DNA from: Luteimonas sp. FCS-9
GTDB lineage: Bacteria > Pseudomonadota > Gammaproteobacteria > Xanthomonadales > Xanthomonadaceae
Assembly (NCBI RefSeq): GCF_001014645.1
Contig: NZ_LASZ01000002.1
Span: forward strand, 1-64,000
Direction: 5' to 3'
DNA length: 64,000 nucleotides
Shown here: one piece after another, positions 1-9,436 of the stretch
How positions within the stretch are numbered: position 1 is the stretch's first letter
Layout: each line of letters begins with the position of its first letter
Notes under the pieces: generated by a model
What the model was told of the DNA's origin: nothing
Seen by the model: the letters and a program-made list of their open reading frames with translations, nothing else
The model's database searches: none
Program-made: the position numbers and the translations under genes

Positions 1-622
1 GCTGGCTGTGGTTGTCGAGGCCGAGCTTGCGCATCGCATCGCTCTTCTGCCTGCTGACGGTCTTGACGCTGCGCGAGAACGACAGCGCGATCTCGCTGAC
101 CGTCTTGCCGTTCGCGAACAGCCGCACGACCTCCGCCTCCTGCCGTGACAGGCGCGCGGTCCGACCGATGCCGGTCGCCGCGTCGAGCACGCGCTGGACC
201 GCACGGCTCACGTAGCGTCTGCCCCCGGAGGCGCAGCGGATCGCCGCGGGCAGTTCGGCCACGGCGCCCGACTGGTCGACGATCGCGTGCACGCCCAGCT
301 CCAGCATCGCGCGCAGCAACGGCGGGTTGCGCACCTCGGTGAAGACGACGACACCGACGCCCGGAAACCGCGAGCGCAGCTGCGCGAGCATGCGCAGGCC
401 GTCGCCGGCGCGTTCGTCGGCGCCCTGCATCGTGAAGTCGGTGACTACCACCTGGCAATCGATCCGCGTCTGCAGCATCCACAGCAGGGCGTGTACGTTC
501 GTCGCCTCGCCGGTCACGTGGATGCCCGAGTCGGGCACCTGCAGCACCGCCCGCATCCCGGCCAGCACGATCGGGCGTTCGTCCGCGGTGTAGACCCGGA
601 TCGTTCCTGTCGACAGCGCCAT
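1..622 (-). CDS. RcsB-like LuxR-family response regulator (3' end cut by window)
   Basis: This encodes a two-component response regulator, of which 207 residues are visible. A receiver domain spans about residues 8-125, with the acidic pair D14-E15 and phospho-acceptor D62 in a VVVTDFTM context. A LuxR/NarL helix-turn-helix follows from about residue 150 (LSRQEAEVV, GKTVSEIAL, SVKTVSRQK). The run after D62 (GADERAGDGLRML) and the HTH spacing resemble RcsB more than NarL. The conserved receiver lysine appears replaced by glutamine (IVDQSGA against IVLKQGA in RcsB), so phospho-switching may be altered. The ATG at 622 is preceded by a GGGA-type ribosome site. Only about ten residues seem to be missing at the C-terminus. 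The partner kinase is not in the window. Confidence 0.85.
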   Translation of the reverse strand, partial: MALSTGTIRVYTADERPIVLAGMRAVLQVPDSGIHVTGEATNVHALLWMLQTRIDCQVVVTDFTMQGADERAGDGLRMLAQLRSRFPGVGVVVFTEVRNPPLLRAMLELGVHAIVDQSGAVAELPAAIRCASGGRRYVSRAVQRVLDAATGIGRTARLSRQEAEVVRLFANGKTVSEIALSFSRSVKTVSRQKSDAMRKLGLDNHSQ

Positions 623-804
623 TCCCTAGCCCCCTGCCCATGCGCAGCGCCATACCCCGCGCTGCATGGCGACCGTATCGGGCCCCGCAGTCTTCGGCGC
701 ATGAAGGCCGACGCATTCATCCAGCTGACTCCGTGCAAACGCCGACCGATGATCGACAACCCGATGCTTCGGTCGCGAATCGGCCCTTCAGGACGTCTCG
801 AAAA

Positions 805-2898
805 TCAGGCGGCGGCGTAGCGGGCGGCGCCGCCGATCCAGCGCGCGACGAGCCGGTCGGCGCATTGCGGATCGGTCCGCAGCAGCGCCTCGCCGAGACG
901 ATGCACGGTCGGCAGCAGATCGGCATCGCGCGCCAGGTCGGCCAGCCGGAACTCGGCCAGGCCCGTCTGCCGCGTGCCCAGCAGTTCGCCCGGCCCGCGG
1001 AGCTCGAGATCCTTTTCGGCGATGACGAAGCCGTCGCCGGTCGCGCGCATCGTGTCGAGGCGCTCGCGCGCGGTGCGCGACAGCGGCGGCTGGTAGAGCA
1101 GCACGCAGCTCGACGCGGCGCTGCCTCGCCCGACCCGGCCGCGCAACTGGTGCAACTGCGCCAGGCCCAGGCGCTCGGCGTTCTCGATCACCATCAGCGA
1201 GGCATTGGGCACGTCGACGCCGACCTCGATGACCGTGGTCGCGACGAGCAGGTCACTGTGGCCGTCCTTGAACGCGCGCATCGCGGCCTGCTTCTCCGCC
1301 GGTCGCAGGCGCCCGTGCACGAAGCCGATCCGCAGCTCGGGCAGCGCCGCCGACAGTTGCTCGAACGTCGTCTGCGCGGCCTGCGCGACGACCTCGTCGG
1401 ACTCGTCGATCAACGTGCAGACCCAGTACGCCTGCCGCCCCTGCGCGCACGCGGCGCGGATGCGCTCGACCAGTTCGGCGCGGCGCCCCGCGCCGAGCAC
1501 GACCGTCTGCACCGGCGTACGCCCGGGCGGCAGTTCGTCGATCGCCGAGACGTCGAGGTCGGCATAGGCCGCCATCGCCAGCGTCCGCGGGATCGGCGTC
1601 GCGGTCATCACCAGTTGGTGCGGCACGCTGCCTGCCTGCGCGCCCTTGTCGCGCAGCGCCAGGCGCTGGTGAACGCCGAAGCGATGCTGCTCGTCGACGA
1701 TCGCCAGTGCCAGGTCGTGGAACGCGACCGACTGCTGCATCAGCGCGTGGGTGCCCACGGCAAGTTGCGCGACGCCGGCGCCGATGTCGGCGGCCGCCGC
1801 CGCGCGCGCACGGCCGGTGACTTTGCCGGCGAGCCAGGCCACCCGCACGCCCAGCGGCTCGAGCCAGGCCGACAGGTTGCGGAAGTGCTGCTCGGCCAGC
1901 AGTTCGGTGGGCGCCATCAGCGCGGCCTGGCGGCCCGAGTCGATCGCCGCCAGCGCGGCGAGCGCGGCGACGACGGTCTTGCCGCTGCCCACGTCGCCCT
2001 GTACCAGGCGCAGCATGGGCCGCGGCCGGGCGAGATCGCGCACGATCTCGGCGTACACGCGGCGCTGCGCGCCGGTGAGCGCGAACGGCAGGCTACCTTC
2101 GAGCGCGGCGGCCAGCGGCCCGGGTTTCAGCACCGGCGCACGGTGCGCCTGCAGCGCGATGCGCTGCCGGCGCAGGCTCAGATGGTGGGCCAGCATCTCC
2201 TCGAGCGCGAGCCGTCGCTGCGCCGGATGGCGCCCGGCGAGCAGCGCGCCCAGGTCCACGTCCGGCGGCGGGCGGTGCACGGCGAGCAGCGCCTCGCGCA
2301 GCGGCGGCAGCGCCAGGCCGTCGAGCAGCGCGGCCGGCACCAGCTCCAACGCATCGCCGTCGGGCAACCGGTCGAGCGCGTGGCCGATCATGCGGCGCAA
2401 CGTGGCCGGGCCGATGCCCTCGATCGCCGGGTAGACCGGATCGAGCGCATCCTCGAGCGCCGGATCGGCGGCGTCGCCGACCACCCGGTAGCTGGGGTGC
2501 ACGATCTCCAGCCCGTGCTGCCCGGGACGCGGCGTGCCGTACACGCACAGCCGGGTGCCCACCGCGAACTGCGCGACCTGCGCGGCGCGGAAATGGAAGA
2601 ACCGCAGCACCAGCGACGCGCTCGAGCCGTCGCCGATCGCGACGCGCAGCATCGGCCGCCGGCGGAACGCCCGGTCCACCGCCTCGACCTCGCCCTGCAC
2701 CTGGGCAGGGACACCGCCGCGCAGCGACCGGATCGGCACGATCCGCGTGCGGTCCTCGTACTGCCGGGGCAGGTGCAGCCACAGGTCGCCGACGGTGGCC
2801 AGCCCGCGCGCGGCCAGCTTCTCGGCGACCTTGGGGCCCACGCCGGGCAGCGTCGAGATCGACGCCGCGCCGGCAGCGGCGAGCGCGGGCCTGCTCAT
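805..2898 (-). CDS. recG: ATP-dependent DNA helicase RecG
   Basis: RecG remodels stalled replication forks and branch-migrates Holliday junctions in the cytoplasm. The 697-residue product has the usual family length. A wedge/OB domain occupies about residues 1-230. The helicase core carries Walker A GDVGSGKT (about 301-308), a DEQH box, TATPIPRT, ATTVIEVGVDVP and QLRGRVGRG. The start is the ATG at 2898, giving the typical N-terminus with a helix-hairpin-helix-like LPGVGPKVAEKL. It lies just downstream of ridA on the same strand, 19 bp away, and is probably co-transcribed with the spoT block. Confidence 0.97.
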   Translation of the reverse strand: MSRPALAAAGAASISTLPGVGPKVAEKLAARGLATVGDLWLHLPRQYEDRTRIVPIRSLRGGVPAQVQGEVEAVDRAFRRRPMLRVAIGDGSSASLVLRFFHFRAAQVAQFAVGTRLCVYGTPRPGQHGLEIVHPSYRVVGDAADPALEDALDPVYPAIEGIGPATLRRMIGHALDRLPDGDALELVPAALLDGLALPPLREALLAVHRPPPDVDLGALLAGRHPAQRRLALEEMLAHHLSLRRQRIALQAHRAPVLKPGPLAAALEGSLPFALTGAQRRVYAEIVRDLARPRPMLRLVQGDVGSGKTVVAALAALAAIDSGRQAALMAPTELLAEQHFRNLSAWLEPLGVRVAWLAGKVTGRARAAAAADIGAGVAQLAVGTHALMQQSVAFHDLALAIVDEQHRFGVHQRLALRDKGAQAGSVPHQLVMTATPIPRTLAMAAYADLDVSAIDELPPGRTPVQTVVLGAGRRAELVERIRAACAQGRQAYWVCTLIDESDEVVAQAAQTTFEQLSAALPELRIGFVHGRLRPAEKQAAMRAFKDGHSDLLVATTVIEVGVDVPNASLMVIENAERLGLAQLHQLRGRVGRGSAASSCVLLYQPPLSRTARERLDTMRATGDGFVIAEKDLELRGPGELLGTRQTGLAEFRLADLARDADLLPTVHRLGEALLRTDPQCADRLVARWIGGAARYAAA

Positions 2899-2917
2899 GT
2901 GCCCCGCCCGCGCGCGG

Positions 2918-3301
2918 TCAGGCGAGCACCATCACCGCGTCGACCTCGAAGCGCGCGCCCTTGGGCAGGGCCGGCACCTCGATCGTCGAGCGCGCGGGAT
3001 ACGGCGCATCGAAGTATTCGGCCATGACCGCATTGACCTGCGCGAACTCGCCCAGGTCGGTCACGTACAGGCCCACGCGCACGATGTCGGACAGGCTGCC
3101 GCCGGCCGCGTCGGCCACCGCCTTGAGGTTGTCGAACGCGCGACGCGCCTGCGCGGTGATGTCGCCGGCGACGATCTCGCCGGTCGCCGGGTCGAGCGGG
3201 ATCTGCCCGGAGAAATAGACGGTGTCGCCGGCGCGGACGGCCTGCGAGTACGGGCCGATCGCGGCGGGCGCGTCCTGGGTGCTGACGGGGATGCGGGGCA
3301 T
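2918..3301 (-). CDS. ridA: RidA family reactive imine deaminase
   Basis: RidA hydrolyses reactive enamine/imine intermediates such as 2-aminoacrylate released by PLP enzymes. The 127-residue protein has the family length and the signature IGPYSQAV near the N-terminus, plus PARSTIEVPALPKGARFEVDAV near the C-terminus. The arginine of PARS is the substrate-carboxylate-binding residue of the family. It sits between spoT and recG on the same strand, an arrangement common in Xanthomonadaceae. Confidence 0.95.
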   Translation of the reverse strand: MPRIPVSTQDAPAAIGPYSQAVRAGDTVYFSGQIPLDPATGEIVAGDITAQARRAFDNLKAVADAAGGSLSDIVRVGLYVTDLGEFAQVNAVMAEYFDAPYPARSTIEVPALPKGARFEVDAVMVLA

Positions 3302-3385
3302 GCATGAACTCCGGTAATGGCGGACGATCCGGCCATTGTAGAGCGGCGCCTGCGGCGCTGCCCCGTCGCGCAGCGGTCAGCCGCG

Positions 3386-5557
3386 CTACATCCGCTGCAC
3401 GCCGTGCACGACCGGCAGGCGCCGGGTGCGGCGGATGACGTCGGCCAGGTGCTTGCGGTGCTTGACCTCGATCGAGAACCGGATCGCGGCGACCGTGCTG
3501 TCGCGCTCGAGATATTCCACGCCGTCGATGTTGGAGTGCGCGCGCGCGATCGCTGCGGCGACCTGCGCGAGCACGCCCGGATGGTTCTCGACCTCGATGC
3601 GCAGCGCGACGTTGTAGTCGCCCACGACCTCGCGGTCCCAGTCGATCGCGACCCAGCGCTCGGGCGACTTGCGGAACTCGGCGACGTTCGGACAGTCCAG
3701 CCGGTGCACCACGATGCCGCGCCCGGTGGTGTGGTAGCCCATGATGTCGTCGCCGGGGATCGGCAGGCAGCAGTTGGCGAACGCGATCACGCCGCGCTCG
3801 TCGCCGCGGATGCGGATCGTCTCGCCCGGGCGCGCCGCCTGGCCTCCGTCCTGCGCGCCGGCGTCGTGCTGGGCCAGCGCCAGCGCCACCTGCGCCGGCA
3901 TCCAGTTGCCCAGCGCGATGTCGGCCATCAGTTCCTCGAGCCGCGGGTAGCGCGCCTCGGCGAGGTAGGCGTCGAGCCGCGCCTGCGGCAGGCGGTCGAG
4001 CGAGGTGCCCAGGCCCTCCAGCGCGCGGTCGAGCATGCGGTGGCCGAGCTGCACCGCGTCCTCGTGCTGCAATTGCTTGAGCTGGGCGCGGATCGCGGTC
4101 CGGGCCTTGCCGGTGGCGACGAACTCCAGCCACTGCGGCCGCGGGATCGAGGACTTGGCGGTGACGATCTCCACGCGCTGGCCGCTGGCCAGCTGCGTGC
4201 GCAGCGGCACCAGCTTGCCGTCGACGCGCGCGGCCACCGCCTGGTTGCCGATGTCGGTGTGCACCGAGTACGCGAAGTCGAGCGCGGTCGAGTTGCGCGG
4301 CAGCGCCATGATGTCGCCCTTGGGCGTGAACAGGTAGACCTCGTCGGGGAACAGGTCGACCTTGACGTTCTCCAGGAACTCCAGCGACGAACCGGTCGTG
4401 CGCTGCGACTCCAGCAGCCCGGCGATCCACGAGTGCGCGCGCGACTGCGCGCTGTTGGGACCGTCGCCGCCGTGCTTGTAGGCCCAGTGCGCGGCGATGC
4501 CGCGCTCGGCGATCAGGTCCATCTCCTCGGTGCGGATCTGCACCTCGATCGGCGCGCCATAGGGACCGAACAGCACCGTGTGCAGCGACTGGTAGCCGTT
4601 GGCCTTGGGGATCGCGATGAAGTCGCGGAAGCGGCCGTCGAGCGGCTTGAACACCGCGTGCGCGATACCCAGCGCGTGATAGCAGTCGGCGGCGTTGCCG
4701 ACGATGATCCGGTAGCCGAAGACGTCCATGACCTGGGTGAAGGTCTTTCCCTCGCCCTGCATCTTGTTGTAGATGCTCCAAGGCGATTTCACCCGCCCCA
4801 CGAGCCGGTACTGCAGCCCGGCGCTGGTCAGCCGCTGCGCCAGTTGCGCCTCGATGCTCGCCAATGCCTCGCGCCGCACCAGCGGCTGGTTGCGGATGCG
4901 CTTCTCGAGCACCATGTGCCGGATCGGATGCAGCGCGTGGAAGCCCAGGTCCTGCAGTTCGGCCTTGATCCGGTTCATGCCCAGCCGCTGGGCGATCGGC
5001 GCGTAGACCTCGAGCGTCTCGCGCGCGATGCGCTCGCGCGCCGGGCCCGGCTGCGCGCCGAGCGTGCGCATGTTGTGCAGGCGGTCGGCGAGCTTGATCA
5101 GGATCACGCGCAGGTCGCGCGCCATCGCCAGCATCATCTTGCGGAAGCTCTCGGCGTCGGCTTCCTGGCGGCTGCTGAAGTTGAGCTTGTCGAGCTTGGT
5201 CACGCCATCGACGAGTTCGGCGACCGGCTCGCCGAACTGCTCGGCCAGCTCGTCGCGCGTGAGCGGCGTGTCCTCGATCGTGTCGTGCAGGATCGCCGCG
5301 ACCAGGGTCTCGACGTCGACCTTCTGCTCGGCCAGCACCCCGGCCACCGCGACCGGATGGGTGATGTAGGCCTCGCCCGACTTGCGCGTCTGCCCCGCGT
5401 GCGCCGCAGCGCCGACGGCCCAGGCCCGGCGCAGCAGCGCGCGCTGGTCGGCCGGCAGGTAAAGCGTCGCGCGCTCGAGGTCGCGGACGTAGTCGGGCAA
5501 CGCGTCGTCGCCGGGAACGTCGGGCGTGGCGAGGCTGGCAGGAGGAGCGGGCGTCAT
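3386..5557 (-). CDS. spoT: Bifunctional (p)ppGpp synthetase/hydrolase SpoT
   Basis: This enzyme makes and degrades the stringent-response alarmone (p)ppGpp. The 723-residue protein has an N-terminal HD hydrolase domain (HAGQTRKSGEAYITHP, then ILHDTIEDT), a synthetase domain (VMDVFGYRIIV, KANGYQSLHT, VQIRTEEMDLIAERGIAAHW), a TGS domain (VYLFTPKGDIMALPRNSTALDFAYSVH is its start) and a C-terminal ACT domain. The intact HD motif indicates hydrolase activity, so SpoT is preferred over RelA. The neighbouring rpoZ is the standard partner; a strong hairpin separates the two genes. Confidence 0.96.
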   Translation of the reverse strand: MTPAPPASLATPDVPGDDALPDYVRDLERATLYLPADQRALLRRAWAVGAAAHAGQTRKSGEAYITHPVAVAGVLAEQKVDVETLVAAILHDTIEDTPLTRDELAEQFGEPVAELVDGVTKLDKLNFSSRQEADAESFRKMMLAMARDLRVILIKLADRLHNMRTLGAQPGPARERIARETLEVYAPIAQRLGMNRIKAELQDLGFHALHPIRHMVLEKRIRNQPLVRREALASIEAQLAQRLTSAGLQYRLVGRVKSPWSIYNKMQGEGKTFTQVMDVFGYRIIVGNAADCYHALGIAHAVFKPLDGRFRDFIAIPKANGYQSLHTVLFGPYGAPIEVQIRTEEMDLIAERGIAAHWAYKHGGDGPNSAQSRAHSWIAGLLESQRTTGSSLEFLENVKVDLFPDEVYLFTPKGDIMALPRNSTALDFAYSVHTDIGNQAVAARVDGKLVPLRTQLASGQRVEIVTAKSSIPRPQWLEFVATGKARTAIRAQLKQLQHEDAVQLGHRMLDRALEGLGTSLDRLPQARLDAYLAEARYPRLEELMADIALGNWMPAQVALALAQHDAGAQDGGQAARPGETIRIRGDERGVIAFANCCLPIPGDDIMGYHTTGRGIVVHRLDCPNVAEFRKSPERWVAIDWDREVVGDYNVALRIEVENHPGVLAQVAAAIARAHSNIDGVEYLERDSTVAAIRFSIEVKHRKHLADVIRRTRRLPVVHGVQRM

Positions 5558-5653
5558 CCCGGAAGCCTACGGGCAAGGTCGGCGTTTGGGAACCGCGCCG
5601 CCGGCCGGCGCGCCGGGCCCGGGCGGGCGCGAAAACGGCAGGCCCGGAAACGC

Positions 5654-5682
5654 GACGGCCCCGCACGAAAGGCGGGGCCGTC
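5654..5682 (-). terminator. Strong hairpin between rpoZ and spoT
   Basis: A perfect GC-rich stem (ACGGCCCCGC paired with GCGGGGCCGT) with a short loop lies between the rpoZ stop and the spoT start. On the minus strand only a short broken T-tract follows, so it may attenuate, pause or protect the transcript rather than fully terminate it. Confidence 0.5.
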
Positions 5683-5721
5683 GGAAGACGCGGGCAGCGC
5701 CGATGCGGCGCGCCGGGAACG

Positions 5722-6024
5722 TCAGAGATCGTCGCCCTTGGCCATGTCCTCGTCGGCGACGACCTCGGCCGCGGCCCACTCCAGCGCCTCGCGCTCCTTG
5801 CGCTCGCGCTCGGACTTGTCGACCGCGTCGATGAACGGCTGGTCGATCCGGCGCGCGGCGATCTCGCGCAGCGCCAGGACGGTCGGCTTGTCGTCGTTCT
5901 CGCTGTTGTCGAGCTGCGCCTCGACGCCATTGGCGAGCTGGCGCGCACGCTTGGCGGCCATCATGACCAGCTCGAAGCGGTTGTCGACGACTTCCAGGCA
6001 ATCTTCTACGGTGATGCGGGCCAT
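5722..6024 (-). CDS. rpoZ: RNA polymerase omega subunit
   Basis: The omega subunit helps assemble RNA polymerase and forms part of a ppGpp site. The 100-residue product begins [20 protein letters not shown], the canonical omega N-terminus, and contains the conserved RARQL and [10 protein letters not shown] segments. A longer reading frame opens at 6093, but family alignment and a GGGAG ribosome site support the ATG at 6024. The acidic C-terminal tail ([13 protein letters not shown]) is usual in the family. It lies between gmk and spoT. Confidence 0.96.
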   Translation of the reverse strand: MARITVEDCLEVVDNRFELVMMAAKRARQLANGVEAQLDNSENDDKPTVLALREIAARRIDQPFIDAVDKSERERKEREALEWAAAEVVADEDMAKGDDL

Positions 6025-6156
6025 GCGGGCTCCCGGCGACCGGCTGCGGTCGCGCGAATTCAGGAAAAAGGGCCGGCCATGGTACGGCCGCAAGGGCGTC
6101 CGCGCAAGCCGCCCCTCGAAGAATCAATCACTTGCCGGCCGACCGGCCGGCGCCGC

Positions 6157-6774
6157 TCAGCGTCCCGACAGCAGCCGCGCGATCAGTCCGGCGTGGCGTT
6201 CGGCCTGGCGGTCGCGGCGCAGCCGGCTGGCGCGGAAAATCGCGCACATCTCCGCGACCGCGGTCTCGAAGTCCTCGTTGACGACGACGTAGTCGAACTC
6301 GTCGTAGTGCGACATCTCCTCCTGCGCGGCGGCCAGGCGCTGCGCCATGACGGCCTCGCTGTCCTGGCCGCGCTTGCGCATGCGCTGGTCAAGCGCCTCG
6401 CGCGAGGGCGGCAGGATGAACACGCTGACCGCCTCGGGCACCAACGCGCGGACCTGCCGCGCGCCCTGCCAGTCGATCTCCAGCAGCACGTCCTTGCCCG
6501 CGGCCAGCTGCGGCTCGACCGACTGGCGAGCGGTGCCCTTCCAGTCGCCGTGCACCAGCGCGTGCTCGAAGAACTCGCCGGCCTCGATCATGCGCTGGAA
6601 CGTGTCCTTGCCGACGAAGTGGTAATGCTCGGCGTGGCGTTCGCCCGGGCGCGGCGCGCGCGAAGTGAACGAGATCGACAGGGCGATGTCGGGGTCGCGC
6701 GACAGGCAGGCGTTGACGATGCTCGACTTGCCCGCGCCCGACGGCGCGGCGACGATGAACAGCGTGCCGCGCAT
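6157..6774 (-). CDS. gmk: Guanylate kinase
   Basis: Guanylate kinase phosphorylates GMP to GDP with ATP. The product starts MRGTLFIVAAPSGAGKSSI, with P-loop APSGAGKS directly at the N-terminus as in Xanthomonas Gmk, and carries SFTSRAPRPGE, HYHFV and LEIDWQGARQV. At this start it is 205 residues, the normal size. A GTG at 6816 (adding 14 residues, VTHREAASN...) has a better GGAG ribosome site and is a real alternative. In relatives yicC often lies directly upstream; here the zinc island intervenes. Confidence 0.94.
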   Translation of the reverse strand: MRGTLFIVAAPSGAGKSSIVNACLSRDPDIALSISFTSRAPRPGERHAEHYHFVGKDTFQRMIEAGEFFEHALVHGDWKGTARQSVEPQLAAGKDVLLEIDWQGARQVRALVPEAVSVFILPPSREALDQRMRKRGQDSEAVMAQRLAAAQEEMSHYDEFDYVVVNEDFETAVAEMCAIFRASRLRRDRQAERHAGLIARLLSGR

Positions 6775-6973
6775 CGGGGCGGCGGCGGTGTTGGATGCGG
6801 CTTCGCGATGCGTCACACCTGGCTCCGGCGCCCGGAAAGCCGCGCATCGTACCGCTTTACGCGCAGGCCCGTCGCGTTCCTGCGCTCGCGCATGCGGATG
6901 CCCGCTCGCGCCTGCGGCCCAGCCCCTCCTATTCGATGCAGCGTCGAAGGCGGACACGACGGTCTCCAGCTGA

Positions 6974-9436
6974 CTACCGCAGCAATGCCGCGACTCCCTT
7001 CAGCGTGTCCTGCACCGCAGTCAACCGCCGCGAAGCTTGGGCATCCTTCTGGACGTTCGGATTCAACCCGGCGGCCAAGGCGTCGAGCTCGGAGGCCAAG
7101 CGCGGGTCTTTCGCGCTGGCCTCGACGCTGGCGTGGGCCTTGTCCAAGGCCTCGACCAATGCGGTCACCGCACTGGGGGACAGGACCTGGGTGCGCTGCA
7201 ATTGATCCACGTACGCGCGCGCCACGACCGGATGAGCGGGCCAGGACACCGGGAACTGCTGCTGCGGGTTGAACGTACTGCCCTGGTCGGCGAGCGCAGC
7301 GGCCGCAATCTCGGCCTCGGTCAGGTACTCGCTGGCTTCGAGCGCAAGCACGTCCAGGCCACGCACGATCTCGGTCCCGTAGATGCGCCCGCCATACCAG
7401 TAGGCCGACCAGTAGCCGCCCACGATTAGGTGCTTGTCGTCAATCGGTCCACGATCGAAATAGGCGATCTCGAGGGGATTGGCCGAGTCGGTGAAGTCGA
7501 TTACCGAAATGCCGCCCTGGTACCAAGCCTGGACGAAGATGTCGCGGCCGGGCACGGGGATGATCGAGCCATTGTGGGCGACGCAGTTCTCCCGCTCGTT
7601 CTGGGCCGCCGGCAGCTTGAAGTAGCTACGAAACTCCAGCTTTCTGCCGTCGACGATGTCGTAGATCGCGTTCGCACCCCACGTCAGCGGATCCTGCACG
7701 CGGCAACGCGGACGCCCGCCGCCGCCCCATTCGTCGGTGAACAGCACCTTGGTCCCGTCGTTGTTGAAGGTGGCCGAGTGCCAGTAGGCGAAGCCCGGGT
7801 CGCCAACGGCATCGACGCGCCTGGGGGCAAGCGGATCGCCGATGTCGAAAATGAGGCCGTTGCCCGAGCAGGCGCCGGCGGCCAGATTCCGCGACGGGAA
7901 CACGGTGATGTCGTGACAATGGTCGGTACGGCTGGTGATCTGGGTGCCCTCGCCGTGGTCGCCGCCCTGCCACAGGCCGGCGATCTGCCCGATCTGGGGG
8001 TCGGCAAAGACCGTCGGGCTGTCGACGATGCGCGAGCCGGACGGGTTGGCGAGCGGGATTTCGATGACGTCGACGCGGAACAGGGCGGTGCGGTCGTCGC
8101 CCGACACCGGGCCGATGCAGCCCGCCAGCTCGCGCTCGTCCCGGATTGCAGCGGTGCCGGAGTTGTAGACGATGATCTTCTCGTCGTCGGCCGACACCAC
8201 CGAATGGGTGTGCGAGCCACGACAGGTCTGGACCTGGCCCACCTGCACCGGACTCAGGGGATTGCTGATGTCGAAGATGCGCAGACCACGGAACCGGTCG
8301 GCGCTGACGTCCTCGGCGACGCCCTGGCGGCCGCAGTCCACCCGCGCGGTGGTCTGCTCCACCGACATGAGCAGCAGATCGCCGACGATGGACACATCGC
8401 CCTGCCCGCCCGGGCACACCACCGACGCGATCGGTCGCGGTACGCCGTTCTCGCCCAGGCGATAGAGGTTGAACCCGTGGTAGTTGCCGGCGGCCAGCAG
8501 ATCGCCGGAAAACGCCATGTCGGTATTGGAGAAGTTGCGGAACGGCGAACGCCGGGACTTCTCGTCGTCCGGTTTCTCGTCGTCCTTGCCCTCCTCGTCG
8601 CCCGCCTTGTTTTGCCCGTCCTTCTCCGGCACGGGCGGCGGCAGGTCCGCCGGGTTGCCGGGATCGTAGAAACCGGACGGCCTGGGCAGGCTGGCGACCA
8701 AGCGCAGATTGCGGACCGCCTCCCCGCCATCCCTGAAGCCCGCGGCGAGTTTCGAACGCGGGTCCTCCGACAATTCACGCGATGCCGCGGCCATGCGGCG
8801 GATTTCGCCCTTCTGCTCGTTGGTTACGTCGGTGACGAACTCGAACAGCACCGGGTCGTGGACCGAGCCGGGCCTCTTCAGCAGCTCCTCGACCATCTTC
8901 AAGGCGCCTTCGTGATGGGCGATCATCCGCTCCAGGAACAGCCGATCGAAGTCCGGGCCGCTGGCGGCCGCCAGTTCGGCCATCTGCTCGGGCGTCGCCA
9001 TCCCCGCCATCGTGCTGGAGTCGTGGCCGTGGTGCATGGCGTGCGTGTCGGCGGCCGGATCAGGCGCCGTCTGGCCGCGTTCGCGCAACCAGGTCTGCAT
9101 GAAAGCGATCTCGTCGGCCTGCGACGCATCGATCCGCCCGGCCACGTCGATCAGCGTCTTGCGGTTGGTGCGGTCCCGCACCAAGGCGACCATCTGCACG
9201 GCCTGGTGATGGTGCAGGATCATGTGTTGCATGAACCGCACGTCGTCCGGCGAGTAACGGTTGTCAGCGATTTTCGCCGCCTCCTCCGCCGTGAGCGGAC
9301 GGGTCGCCTGACCTGGAGCCCCGGGCTGGAGGATGGGCGCGTCCTGGGCCATCGCGCCCCCGGCGGCCACGGTCATGCCGAGGATGGCGCCGCCGAGGAT
9401 CAGGCAAACGGATGAGCTTGCGGTGTTGGTTGACAA
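6974..9436 (-). CDS. Secreted DUF305 and LVIVD-repeat protein
   Basis: This is an exported 820-residue protein of unknown function. A signal peptide (hydrophobic run at residues 9-27, AMA before QDAP) is followed by a DUF305 domain (about 45-235) with His/Met-rich metal-binding-like segments FMQHMILHHHQAVQM, HAMHHGHDSSTM and MIAHHEGALKM. A low-complexity acidic/lysine linker (about 265-300) leads to an LVIVD-type beta-propeller (GLRIFDISNP, GGISVIDFTDSANP, GLDVLALE). DUF305 includes cyanobacterial CopM, a copper-binding protein, so metal binding is a family-based inference. The start is a TTG at 9436, chosen because it retains the signal peptide. A Zur-like dyad lies 273 bp upstream, suggesting zinc control. 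Confidence 0.8.
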   Translation of the reverse strand: MSTNTASSSVCLILGGAILGMTVAAGGAMAQDAPILQPGAPGQATRPLTAEEAAKIADNRYSPDDVRFMQHMILHHHQAVQMVALVRDRTNRKTLIDVAGRIDASQADEIAFMQTWLRERGQTAPDPAADTHAMHHGHDSSTMAGMATPEQMAELAAASGPDFDRLFLERMIAHHEGALKMVEELLKRPGSVHDPVLFEFVTDVTNEQKGEIRRMAAASRELSEDPRSKLAAGFRDGGEAVRNLRLVASLPRPSGFYDPGNPADLPPPVPEKDGQNKAGDEEGKDDEKPDDEKSRRSPFRNFSNTDMAFSGDLLAAGNYHGFNLYRLGENGVPRPIASVVCPGGQGDVSIVGDLLLMSVEQTTARVDCGRQGVAEDVSADRFRGLRIFDISNPLSPVQVGQVQTCRGSHTHSVVSADDEKIIVYNSGTAAIRDERELAGCIGPVSGDDRTALFRVDVIEIPLANPSGSRIVDSPTVFADPQIGQIAGLWQGGDHGEGTQITSRTDHCHDITVFPSRNLAAGACSGNGLIFDIGDPLAPRRVDAVGDPGFAYWHSATFNNDGTKVLFTDEWGGGGRPRCRVQDPLTWGANAIYDIVDGRKLEFRSYFKLPAAQNERENCVAHNGSIIPVPGRDIFVQAWYQGGISVIDFTDSANPLEIAYFDRGPIDDKHLIVGGYWSAYWYGGRIYGTEIVRGLDVLALEASEYLTEAEIAAAALADQGSTFNPQQQFPVSWPAHPVVARAYVDQLQRTQVLSPSAVTALVEALDKAHASVEASAKDPRLASELDALAAGLNPNVQKDAQASRRLTAVQDTLKGVAALLR

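Noticed and set aside
640-3027. Long plus-strand frame opposite recG
   Set aside because: It mirrors recG in antisense, is rich in Arg/Ala/Gly and has no domain pattern. Similar shadows lie opposite spoT (3317-6292) and rpoD (31045-33783).
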